DNA of 64,000 nucleotides from Clavelina lepadiformis. Its lineage: Eukaryota; Chordata; Ascidiacea; Aplousobranchia; Clavelinidae. The position numbers and the translations under genes were made by a program. This document shows, piece after piece, positions 12,993 to 24,700 of the stretch. The notes beneath the pieces were generated by a model, which did not search any database, was not told the DNA's origin, and was given only the letters and a program-made list of their open reading frames with translations. Where the stretch lies: contig NC_135240.1 of NCBI RefSeq assembly GCF_947623445.1, positions 13,950,001 to 14,014,000 on the forward strand, given 5' to 3'. Within the stretch, counting starts at the first letter, position 1. The number at the start of each line of letters is the position of its first letter.

Positions 12993-13496
12993 CTAGTAAT
13001 TGCTGGCGTCATCGCCGTAAAGCATGCACATCAAGATATCGTAAGAGGAGTAGGAGCATGCATTGAGCTCGGGTCGGCTGTTAAACAAGCTGAAAGCTTG
13101 GTTCATCTGAGCCTTCATAGCGGCCGAGTTTCTTCTCAATTGGGATGCCCTGCCTTGGATGGATCTAATTTGGCTTGATTGGCTGCTGATGGTTCGGCTA
13201 AAGGAATTTAACTGGCTCTCGACACTTCTAAGTTTCGAGTCGTCGCCATCTACAGCGCGTTTGACTGTGTTGGTATAACTTGAGAGACTGCTCAATGTTC
13301 TTTCCATGCAACCCATGCGGCTGTTGAAACTTGACCAGGTCTGGGAAAAGGAACAAGTGGTTAAAAATTAAATAAAAGATCACTTAAACTAACACATTTT
13401 TAGATAATAGAAGCTTCAATACTTTGCTCTTACCAGCCAGCCAGCGCTTGCGCATTGAACGCACAAAGCCAAAGCGACGAGAAAAGCAATTTTCAT
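12993..13496 (-). CDS. small secreted helical protein B (136 aa), lineage-specific family
   Basis: Coding exons are 13434-13496 (signal peptide ending CASAGWL) and 12993-13340, with a phase-0 intron between them. The mature part (about 115 aa) starts TWSSF and has a long Ser/Gln/Arg/Asn-rich stretch with heptad-like hydrophobic spacing (from SKLRSVESQL to MNQAFSLF), probably one long helix or coiled coil. Three Cys are visible: one in RMGCMER and two near the C-terminus (NACSYSS, LMCMLYG). It lies between genes A and C in the opposite orientation. Overall identity to them is low, but the exon plan, the Trp at the intron and the C-terminal Cys spacing agree. Function unknown. Confidence 0.88.
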
Positions 13497-16249
13497 CTTG
13501 ATGCAATATCACAAGCTAAATTTACTGCGGCAAATGACTATAAGAACAACAAGTTTTTAGTGAGAAGTTTTTACTGAAAATGTAATTTCTGACCCATAGT
13601 GAATTAATACTAGAATATTCAGTATAAGTTAACATGCATGACTTTGCCAAAAAATGACATCACCCGAACACCTCTAGCATTAACTGGAGTATTTAGTTCT
13701 GCGATAAGTTTTATAACATGAAATAAAAACAACAACCTGCGTTCTTGTTAAAACATGGGGTACTTACTCGCAATCGAGGTATTACCTTGTATGCTCACCA
13801 GTGTTGTCGTTGATAAGTATTTTTGAAACTTCAAGTAATGCGTTAATTGGTTTTCAAATATTTTACGACGAGTTTGTATTCTAGCAATACTTTTATAAAC
13901 AAACTCGACGTTTGAAATAACAATTCACTAATCTTGTTTTCATTCACAAGTATGATTACTTTGTCTTAGTTTTCCAATTATACTGAAGCAAAGGTAACAA
14001 TGGAGCTGAAGTAATAAAACGAGTTGGCTATTCATTGTGCAAAATTTTTAAAGTTACAAACGGATCAAATGAGAAGAAACAAGCTCGAAAACATGTTTAT
14101 GTTTTTGTTTTAAAGTTGCCATCGATAAAACTTATCACTTTCGTAAATTTTTTATCTTAGTTTTCCTTTTATTGTTTTAACTTTAACGTAATCATATAAC
14201 ATAAGATATCCGCAACAGCAGCGATAGAACAATACTGCAGTGACGTAAACAGTGTCAAACAAACCTATTGGAAAAACGAAATGTTATTTCACATTTAAAA
14301 GCGGAAAAACGATGAGAACATAACTTTTGAAACAATAATTAAAACTATTACACAAATACAATATTAAGCCATAATATTGGAAATATTAAGCTATACTACA
14401 CATCTTGAAATTGTGTTAGTTCTCAGAAGTCGAAAAGTGGAAATGTGGTTGGATGTAGATTTCAATTGCTGATCTGTGATTAATAATGTATTGTTCCCGA
14501 AATCCGTAATGGCACTTTAGGTTTCTTCATGTTACCTTGAAAATGGTACTTTAGCGCCAACGTATGTCTAAGTTTAAAACCGTAGAGTGCTTCGATCAAC
14601 ATCTAGTAACTGTAGGAGAGCATTCTCTAAATGTTTAATTTAAATGCTACTTGGCAGAAACATGTTATGTGTTGTAAAGTAATATTAATAAATTTGGAAT
14701 AAAGTTATAAAACCTAAAACTATCGCAAAAAAGAAGATTAGAATAAATTTAATAATAACAACACTTTTGTATCGGGCACAAGCACATAACGAATATTTAA
14801 GTAAACTTAATTGCATTTGTGAAAACTAGGTTTTAGATGTTCAGGAAATAAAATTGAAGACTTTTGGAAGTCGAGGTTTTTGTGCAATAAACTAGGGCGC
14901 GACCTTATGATCCGCCTGGTCGACCGAGGCGACTAGATATTGCGCCTGGCAAGTAAGTTAAAGGCTATTACTTGCTCTTACAAGTTTCCCATTCCGATTA
15001 AATACGTATGCCAAAATACTTAGCCTATATTGTTCAACAAGAGTTTAATTATAGGAAGCACAGCTTCGTAAGTAAATTTTCACGTAATGAATTAACAATA
15101 CGGCACAAACACTACACTGCCATTTTCTTTAAATCTCCACGCAATACAGGACTAATCAAATGCATGCAAAAGCAATGCCTCACTGCCTTTTGTTTCTTGA
15201 AATTCTGCATTCACTTGTATAGATTGTATATTGATCATGAAAAATCCAGGAAAAAAATACGTTTTTGGAGAACAGTTTGGTGCAATAAATGGAGGTTGCA
15301 AACTTCGTGTTTGATCACTATTCGTATTCATACTGTTTGCCACAGCAATTTTGCATCATGTGAGAACGGCATTGGGTCAAAATACGCAGGTTTTGTAACT
15401 AAGCTGTTCCTGTCAGTGGGAAGGTGACCGAAACCAAGAGGTACTTTAAGAGGGTGCTGGAATATTGATATGTATTTAATAAAATCGATTTACCAATGGC
15501 AAACTTAGTTTTAAATTGGGGTATAAATTCGTAAACAATGCCGTTGGAAAGAAGTTTAAGTGTTGCATTTACTAAACCGGTATTGTTTGACGTCAATGAC
15601 GATAACAAACAAATCTGGCAAACCATTATACCGTACTAGCATTCAGATTAATCAAGACTTTTCCACCAAAATAAAATAGTCTGCCTTAGATTTAATTCCA
15701 TCAGAACTGAGAAGAAGCCCTTGGTTTGAAGTTTTCCCTGCACTAAACCAACAATTTATAAGTGTTTTCCGCAGTTGCTAAAGCAGCATTAACTTGTTTT
15801 TATAGCACGTCTATTGTTTGATATAGATGCAAGTGCCATTAACTTCCAATGAGTGGTTGTAATGTGCTGTCAAAGCATCGCTAAGCCGATAGTTTGTTTT
15901 AGAGTTTTCTCATCTGCAACAATGGTAACGGCTTCGTTTACCTGATCTATAAAAGAAGTAGGAGAGATTATTACTCGCTCATTGCTGTACTGCGGGCTTC
16001 TAAAGCTCAACTTAGATTGCAGCAGTAAAATTTAAGTAAGATTCTGGAGTTAAACAAAGTGAAAAGTATGGGGAAGAGTTGCTATATTGTATAACTTAAT
16101 TAAAGAATAGCATTTAAGTCAATAAACTTTAATTATCGAATTCAAAACTTGTACCGAGTTTTTATATATAATGTTGTTTAAATGCAATCAATTATTTTTA
16201 CAAAATGTAGTCTACGATAGCTTTCTGCGTTTAGACATCACTGACCATC
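13497..16249. other. intergenic region between genes B and C
   Basis: Contains the divergent promoters of genes B and C. The longest frame (15008-15427, plus, 139 codons) has no recognisable domain or signal peptide. A short GC-rich island lies at 14894-14950. Nothing else is supported. Confidence 0.45.
16162..16172 (+). promoter_or_regulatory. possible TATA box of secreted gene C
   Basis: A TATATATAAT run lies about 80 bp upstream of the start codon at 16250, a plausible distance for a short 5' UTR. AT-rich background makes this weak evidence. Confidence 0.35.
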
Positions 16250-16768
16250 ATGAGGATTGCTTTACTTTTGGCTCTTGTCTTTTTGCAATGCTACTCGGCT
16301 CATGCATGGGGATGGGTAAGTCGATCGCTGAATCAATCTAGTCATAATGTATTGCTGAAACAACTATTTACCTGCGTGTTATTTTAACTTAACAAGTTTC
16401 TTTTATGTTTTTAGTTTTGCTATTCCTATTGGGTTCCTTGTAGTACATATTACAGCTGGACAAATAACTTTTCCCATCGCTCCAGTTCAGCCAGAAGTCT
16501 CGTGAGTGTAACCTCCTCACGCACCTGCTCACTGTACACAAAAATGAAAAGACTTGAAAGCACCTATTCGTCTCAAAAGTCTACAGTTCTCAGCAACACA
16601 AGAGCTATTAATCTTGCTCGCTCTGATCTGAACGCCGCAAAGAACGATTGGGAATCTGTTAACTCCAGGATGTCTGATTTGAACGCCAAAGCTAACATCT
16701 GGGCTAAGGTTAAGCCTTGTGTCATATCTGACGACATGTACAAATGCATCGTTGCTCAGTACCAGTAA
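16250..16768 (+). CDS. small secreted helical protein C (139 aa), lineage-specific family
   Basis: Coding exons are 16250-16315 (signal peptide, ending AHAWGW) and 16415-16768, phase-0 intron. The mature part opens with an aromatic, Cys-containing stretch (FCYSYWVPC), followed by a Ser/Lys/Asn/Ala-rich helical region and a C-terminal KPC-x7-KC pair. In alignment with gene A the second Cys corresponds to His. The third exon is non-coding: a 3'-UTR intron (16779-16846) starts 11 nt after the stop. AATAAA at 16930 is the likely polyadenylation signal. The family is unknown to me. Confidence 0.88.
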
Positions 16769-16778
16769 ATCCAAAAAG

Positions 16779-16846
16779 GTAAGTTTAATAAAATCAATTA
16801 AAAACAACATCAACAGGATTTAATTTTTGTTCTTTTGATTTTGCAG
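16779..16846 (+). other. 3'-UTR intron of gene C
   Basis: A strong donor (AAG|GTAAGT) 11 nt after the stop and a TTTTGCAG acceptor. It is too close to the stop to trigger exon-junction-dependent decay. Confidence 0.6.
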
Positions 16847-16929
16847 TTCCATACGAAAACTTCAGATTACTGTTGAGATCATGGTGCTGTAGTTTTAAAT
16901 ATCCATTTCTCCTATGGAAATGAGTTTGA

Positions 16930-16935
16930 AATAAA
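16930..16935 (+). other. polyadenylation signal of gene C
   Basis: AATAAA, about 85 bp after the 3'-UTR intron acceptor. Confidence 0.6.
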
Positions 16936-19900
16936 CCATTTGACAACCAAAATTTGTATTTCTTTGCTTTTGAAAACAAAGAGCAGAAACTTTTACTGGG
17001 TTTAATGCAGGAATTCAAAGGACGCCTATAAAAGCTGTAAACATTATTTAAAAAAAATGCAAAATGCCAATTGATTTAATTATCAATCTTATAACATCGA
17101 AGTACTGTAAGATCAGCACACTTTACGGTATTGTACTATATTGTTACGTTACGTTAACCGCTTACCGCTATACCAATATGTAGGCAATATCGAAATCATG
17201 AGCGAAAATATTTTTGCTTTGCAAGCACCCACTAGGGTAAGCCTTTATACATATAATAATCAGCATCGTCGGATTTAGGTCTGCAACCCAAACGAACTTA
17301 CAGAAAAACATTATCATACTTAAGATTTTTCTTTTTCTCATAAAACAACATGTAGGCATTTTTAATTCTCTTTTCAAAAAATTGATCAGTATAGGGCTAC
17401 AGGTACTCAATATATTTAAAAAGCGAAAGTATTAGGGATGTGCAGAAGCAGGCCCGTAACAGTAACTTGAGGAGGGGTGAGCAATCGGGGTGTCGTGCCG
17501 TCCATCTGGAAAATGTGTCAAGCATTGCTTTCAATTGACGATTTTGCGATCGTATTTCCGCTTTTAAAAATAAAAACAGCTGTTGGACTTGCGTTAACAA
17601 ATTTTCCGAGTAGGCCTACGTCCAAGCAGTGCCAGTGGAACAACTTTGGTATACCCGAGTTGATACAGCACGAATCATGCAAATAAAATTTTGCAAAGAA
17701 GAAACCAAAAAAAAACTATTCAAACTAATTCGGAAAGCAATAGCATTCTCTGAAGTTCTTCACTTTTCACTTGTCCTGAGCAATACAAATTTCTCAAATT
17801 AGTCTACAGGCCTACTTTTGAACGCAGTTAAGAATTTAGTTAAAAAAGCTTTTCTCCTTTAAATTCAAAAATTCTTCAATGAAAAGTACAAAGCTTTAAT
17901 AAATTAAATAAGTGTTTCGCCAGAACAAAACTAACTTCTGAGCCAGCCGGTACACTTTGTTGCCATCAACAAGGAGCTGGGCGAATTTCATCAAATACTG
18001 CACATTGTTGATCCCACGCTAATCAAGATTTTTTTTCGGATTCAGTCATTAAATTTTTGACCACTCTTTTGCTGATGCCTATCCTTTCACATACGGCCGA
18101 CGAAACAAGTCAACTGCTTATAAAACCCTTTTACTCACGTAATTACACTTTCGATTCCATCGACTGAGTGCACAATTTCATTTTTATGCATGGTTTCAAC
18201 ATTTGTAAAAGCTTTGATGCAGCCTACGTTGCGCTTTGCAGTTCTAAACAGTTACTTCAATAAATTATTTTTTGTGAGTTTGTTGCTTTCTAGAAAATTT
18301 ATACTTTATCATTCACATTACTGTGATGCAATAAAGACTACTTTGTCATAACATTCTCCTTTCAATATTTGAAATTTTATTTCTTTAATTTGACTCAAAT
18401 CGATTTGTTGGAATTTCGTCGAAGCGGTGTATAGCGCAGCTTCACAAGTGTAATTAGACTGGTTGATCGGGTTTTAATTGCGATTTTTATATTAATGGAT
18501 TATGGTTATAGATTCCTTTTTTCTAATCATTTTATTTAGTAGATTGTTTTTTATTGTGATTTCTCAGACGCCAGCAAGACGCGAGTATTATTGTTTTAAT
18601 CGAACACTATTTTCCTGTTCGATTGTTTGTTCCGCTATCTGCTGCATACGTCAAAATTTCTTTAGGTCTTTAAGTCATAATTTTAATAGGAAATGAAACG
18701 AAATAAAAATTGTACCGCGGATTCGCAGTCAATATTTGTAGACGTTACTGAAATGATCATGGATTTTTGTGGGCTGGGTTTGCCCATCTCAAGATCACAA
18801 ACGCTGTTGTATTTTACCGCAAGGGTCACGCAGCCAGTTATTAAAGGTAGGCGGTTAGTTTAAGAAAATGGGTATGCAAAAAGCTAGCTATAACTATTTA
18901 GGGTTTAACTGAAGTTAGATTTAAATTACCATGTAAATTTGGGTTAAGTTTGGATTATAATACTATATTTTATTTACATTATTGTTACTGTATGTTACAT
19001 TGCATTATTTACAACAGTTAAGTTATGTTGAGAAGAAACTGCGAAAAATAACTTTAAACGTTCGACTTTTCCGGTAAAATGGTGACAGCATTAATAGAAG
19101 GTGAATGTAAACAGCAGAATTTCGTGTAACGATGTCAAGTCAACACACTGGTATTAAGACACAAACAATCAGGTTAGGGATGAAGATTTTAATATCGCCG
19201 TTTAAAAGTGACTCTATCACCTTTCGCGTGATCGGTCAATTTAACCCATTGAAGGAAAATGCCAGGAAAATGCAGCTGAGGGATTGTTGAACCAACAAAT
19301 ACACGATGGGTCCACCCGGGTTTAATTATTCTGGATTTATTCGTCCTGAGTTGAATAGTCTGTAGGTTGAATCGAGCTGTGTGACAATGTATATGTACTG
19401 TATGTCTATTTTCGTGGAATTATTGTAACAAAAATTGGCAAGAAAGTTTAACCTAATTAGTAAATCACTACTTGTATCATTTTCATGAGTCTGACTATAT
19501 AGCTTATTAATTTTTTTTGCGTTTGGTTTCCGAGTCCCAACCTTTAGCCCAACGCCAGAAAATTCTAAGCTTTGTAAAAAAAATCAAACTAAAAACTTAC
19601 GTTTGGAACTATGCATGTTGTTTGTATGTGATTTTTTGGTTTTGTCTTTGTACATTTACATTTTCCATTTTTATTGTGTTTTATCTACGTTTTTTTGTGT
19701 GAATGATAAAAAAACAAAAGTAGCATTGTTAGTTTATTGAATAAAATATTTATACATCAACATCTTAAAAAAAGAAAACATTTCCTTTTAAGCATATCAA
19801 ATTGTAACTGTTTCATAGTGCAACAGTTGCACAACATCTTAAGTACTGAACTGAGCAAATAAACAAAGCAGTAGGCCTATAAAACAAACCTTACCAGCAA

Positions 19901-20933
19901 TAATGATTTTCCGGTGAATTTCTTCCAAACAGTAATTAAGACATAATTTGAATATTCAATCCTTGTTTCAACTTTATTGTGATCAATAAAAACTGTTGGA
20001 ATTTACTCAAAACACGGTCTTTCATGAATGCATCACATTATCAGAACAAATGCATAAATAAGTGAAACATGGGCATGTCAGAAAAAGTTTTTCATTATCG
20101 TTGGCAAAAAACGTTTCGTTTGTTTTGGTATTTTCCGGTTTGATAATATCAGCACCCCCCTCTATATACAGTACAAAGCAAGTCCGTGAAATTAAGAAAA
20201 CAACTCTATGCTGCTTCTTATGCTTCCATGCATCTTATCATATCCTTCTTAAAATAATTGAACTATAATGCGGATAAGGATCTATAAAAACACGAAAAAC
20301 TATTTTCCTAAGTTCCTTTTTTCATTTCCAAATCAGATAAACAAATAAAATCAATGAATAATTTAACTTTATACCTTTGAGACATGTAGGAGGCTTCTGT
20401 TCAGTGATCCTAATAAACACTTTCCAATTCTGGAAAACGTTTGGAGGAGATAGTAAGATGTACATAAACGATAAAATAGCTCAGAGGTTTCCATAAAGCA
20501 GAGCAGCACGTTTAATACATTGGTTGCTTTACTTCCAATCATAAAATAAAAATTATACCACCATACGCTATAATTACAATCGTTGAAATTGAATCCATCG
20601 ATATTTATTTCGTGAAACATGTTATGAATTACAAAAGTAAAATCACGGCATCTTTCACGCAACTTACAAATACATGAAAAGTTGATATCATTTGAAATAC
20701 TGCAACCAAACAATTTCTTGAATATATTTATTTTCAAAAACAAAATTTAAAGCGCCTATGAGTTTGGGTTATGGGAGGCAGAAGCTCAATACAAAATATA
20801 AACGCTCGAAATATAGATCTGAACTTAAACATCGCAAAGTACTAAAAGTTCTGGGAAACGGCTTGCTACACTTAAAGAAAGCAACACTGATAAGAACGCT
20901 TTTGGAGTCTGTATGTAATGCGTTGTTATAAAC
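16936..20933. other. intergenic DNA, no gene recognised
   Basis: Holds one copy of dispersed repeat R1 (18825-19089). The minus frame 20369-20743 (124 codons) and the shorter frames lack recognisable similarity. TAGGCCTA octamers occur at 17611 and 19872. Confidence 0.45.
18825..19089 (+). repeat. dispersed repeat R1, copy 1
   Basis: It aligns by eye with 24341-24580 over the whole length: TCACGCAGCC, AGGCGGTTAG, AATGGGTATGCAAAAAG, a GTTAGATTTA-rich centre, AGAAACTG, and TTTCCGGTAAAATGGTGACAGC at the end. A third, inverted copy is at 63040-63188. There is no coding potential and no clear terminal repeats, so it is probably a SINE- or MITE-like family specific to this genome. Confidence 0.65.
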
Positions 20934-21263
20934 CAGCGGTTCCCAAACTTTTTTGAGCGCGACCCAAATCTGAGTTTGGTGAACATCTCGCGACCCAAGC
21001 TTCAAACGAATAACGTATGGGTGATTGTTTGCAGTAGCTAAATTAGTTTGCAAAGTCAGCAATCTACTCTTTCCTCAAGTACCTATGGGCCTACGCTACA
21101 GACACACATGGCAGACAAGCAGTGCATGGTAATCTGATCCACTCAATGGGGAAAAATGTGTTTTATTACAAACATAGGTTTGCATCGCCTGGTGCGACCC
21201 ATTTTTTGATTCTTCTTGGTGCGACACTTGTTTGGGTCGCGACCCATACTTTGGGAGCCACTG
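20934..21263. mobile_element. non-autonomous hAT-type MITE, 330 bp
   Basis: The left end CAGCGGTTCCCAAACT and the right end (complement CAGTGGCTCCCAAAGT) form imperfect terminal inverted repeats of the CAGYGGYTCCCAA type known from hAT elements. The flanks carry TATAAAC on both sides (20927-20933 and 21266-21272; 7 of 8 bases match when an 8-bp duplication is assumed), as expected for hAT insertion. Sub-terminal motifs built on GCGACCC recur, including a perfect 12-bp palindrome at 21234-21245. There is no transposase frame, so it would have been moved in trans. Confidence 0.8.
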
Positions 21264-21546
21264 AATATAAACGATGCCACATCTAGCCCAATAAGGAAAT
21301 TATAAACGCTATTGTAGTTGGTAAAACCAAAAAGCATAGAATATATCAATCATCTGGTTTTTATCGTCCTGGTATATAAAATGAAAGTGGTTTGACTGGG
21401 TGATGATATCACCTGATGTTGTTAAACCGTTTTCAAGATCACGCAATACCGCAATCTTTTCCTGACAGTATAGAACAAATTTCCATCACTTATAACTTCA
21501 ACAAATACAATGAAATGAAAGCATGTAATAGCTGAGTGCAAAAGCT

Positions 21547-21552
21547 TTTATT
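21547..21552 (-). other. polyadenylation signal of the OATP gene
   Basis: AATAAA on the minus strand, about 160 bp beyond the OATP stop codon. Confidence 0.5.
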
Positions 21553-21709
21553 CCAGCAGCTGTCTTTGAAGTTGCTAAGACAATTAGCAGGGGCTGATTA
21601 AAAGCTACTTCTTTGCGTGTATATACTTTTAGCATCCAACACTTGACTTGAAACTCATTCCGTTAACATTTTTGTTGAGATTTGCACTTGCTAGTTGCCA
21701 AGTACACCA

Positions 21710-24700
21710 TCAAACATTCGTGGCTCGTTCTCGTTGCTCTCCATCTGTGTTGACATCCCGTGATGTTTTTATGTAACGTCTCAGACACAGAGTAACTGCC
21801 TTGGTTACAGGGTCGGGATTCGCATGTTTCTCCTTTCGGCGGACGAGCAAATACGAGAGGCACGTGAAAAATAAGCAAGCTATGATTCCCAGGACGATTA
21901 GCGTTAAGTAGTTGAACCTGCGTTGCAAATTAGATTTAAAAACAATTTTCGAATTCGACACTCATCTATATGAAAAATGTTTTATCATCGTTACAAGATG
22001 ACGCATCTTAACAAATCTATGCAATAAACCGAATTAAAACTTTTTCTAACTCTTACGGTCAATAACTTGATATATGATTTTTGATACTTGATATGTATTG
22101 GATAGCTACTTCAATTCATATTATTTATCGACCAAATATTGTTTATTTTATATAAAAATGTCAAAAAGGCATTACAAAACGTGGACAAGCAAACTTCCAA
22201 AGCATGGAAAGCGCATGCTAGCCCTAATGTTTGTACGTATGTGCTTCAGCAAAAAGACTGGCAAGAGGAAACACAGTCAATAATATTGTTCGGAAAATCG
22301 CACCTGAATTGATCTATATCGTATTTGATACAGTTCTTGCTTTGTCCGCAGTCTTTATTCCACATCACACATGTATCATCGATAATTGCTCCCGAGATTA
22401 TCGGCGCAGGAACAAGACCTGTTAAAACATTGACAAAACATTGACCTGTTAAAACAATTTTCGAGGACAGGATGACTTATCTGCCATTGCTAACAGACAG
22501 TAGTCATCGTAAATCATCTTGATAAACAAAACTAAATTTGAACACAAGTTATACTTCATAAATTCATTGTTCTTTCAACAGAGATCATGGGTGACAAAAT
22601 TTATTTCTAGGTTAATAAAATGTTAACCAATAATTTGGATGGTTTTCTCTTTGTAACAAAATCAGCAATTTCCGTCATAAATCATTTAAATAAGACATAT
22701 AAATAGCCTTATAGTGTTAAGTTGCAGTGTTTTCTTACGGAAAAAGCTTAAGATTAATTCATTGATTCACATCAATGCTTTCGTTTTTCCTTTATATTTC
22801 AAAGCAAGTTTAATTTTTTATTAACATGTAGGAAATTCGAATGAACTTTCTTGAAGAAGAAACAAGCAAAGTTTCAGAAATGTTTAAGCTAATCTATAAC
22901 CAACCATTCAGGCAACTCCTTAATGGTTAGTATACTTATGACTCTCATAAAGCTACCGTCCCAAACAACATGCTAAAATTGATGAGAGAAGATATATACT
23001 TATACGATGCATGGTGAAGATACCGATCACTTCGCCGGCGTACCATTTAACAACAAGTTTATAATATCTACACAGTTTAACTTGATATGGTTGATGTGAA
23101 AAACTGTCGGACTTTACAAGTCTAAAAAGATAATCCAATTCAATCGTAAGTCAAGGGGAACGATCTTTCGTTCTCCGAGCCCGAGCAAATTCATAAAAGC
23201 ATTAGGGTTTAAAAGCTTACAATTACTAAGAGTAGGTACTATAGGTAAGAAATCCTCATACAAAATCACCTAAAACGCGAATGATGAGAAACATGACGCC
23301 TATGGCGGTACATTTGTCTTGTGGATTCACTGATCTAAAATAAAGCAAAAATGGTTTAATACATTAGTAAATATTGGCAAACCAAAACATAATAACCTGA
23401 AAATCCCACTAACCAAAACTGTGATTACTGTGAATCATTTTACTATATACACCAATAAATCAAACACGACAAAAAGACATAGGCTGACCTTAAAACGACC
23501 GTGTAAATCGGAGTGACCATTTTAGCCGCAATCAGACCACCCAACGACATCAACAAAACAAACAAGATGGCAGAGACGTCGCAATCTTCAGTTTCACATG
23601 GACGACTAGTCACCGAGTCCGTCGCATTTAAACAATCCTTCACAGATGATGATCACATTACCAAGAAATACAGAAGTAAAACAAAATGCATGCGTTGGTA
23701 TTTCTTATTTAATCTCCATAACTTTATTTAAAACTTACCTGGTTGTTACCGGTGCAAGTTATGAAATAGGCACAAAATATTGGAATAAGAGAGGTTGCTC
23801 CAGAAACTAAAACAAATTTAATAATACCAGGTCTTGCCCACATAAATCTTTTCACGATTATTCCTCCACTTAATAATCCAAGACACATGGTTGGGGGTAC
23901 AGCTAGTCCTAAGAAATAAAAAAGAATACCATAATGTAAATTATTTTGGATCGCATACATACCTACTATATATACTAGAATACTGTAAGCTTATTACACG
24001 CAAAAGATCGATAGCATCAAATACGAATTGTCGATAATTCGGATGTTTTACAAGATGACTTTAAAATTGTGGCATGAGAATAGTATTACATATAATTGAA
24101 AAATAGCTATAGTTATGTAGTTAGCATGCCATGGCATTATACAGATAAACATAATTCGGATACAAAAAGTTTTCACAGACAACAACCGTTCCTATATTTA
24201 AGCATAGGCTAAATGAACTGTTTTCAAAATTGGATTTCTCATTTCTTTGCAACTAACATGAAAATTTGGAAATAACACCCTACTTAATCTGTCTTTCAAT
24301 CTATAATTAGCCACAATTTAATCGTTAATAAAACAAATCAACAAAGTGACTATTTCTCCATAAGTTGATCACGCAGCCCATTTTAGGCGGTTAGGTTAGA
24401 AGAATGGGTATACAAAAAGTTGATTTCAGCTATTTAAGATATTATTGGATTTAGATTTAGATTAGAATGTAGGTGTAGGTTAGGCTTAGGTTACTATGTT
24501 ATAACATTTAACTTAGGTTAACAAGAAACTGTGAACATTAGCTTTGAACGCACGATTTTTCCTGTGAAATATCTGCAGCCAAAAATCAATAAGGGTTAGT
24601 TTTTCACCTAATGACCCAACGGCCTATTTTTAACAATGGTTCGTGTAGTTTACTTTAGGTGACATTTCCAAAATAGAAAACTGCTAAATTTAATTAAGTT

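Noticed and set aside
15008..15427. 139-codon plus-strand frame between secreted genes B and C
   Set aside because: It does not share the signal peptide or exon plan of the neighbours and shows no known domain.
20369..20743. 124-codon minus-strand frame
   Set aside because: No family similarity, signal peptide or splice context, and it overlaps AT-rich intergenic DNA. Chance is likely at this length.
22953..23138. Membrane-helix-like minus frame within the OATP gene
   Set aside because: It lies between OATP exons 10 and 11, whose phases and protein alignment join directly; including it would break the transporter sequence.
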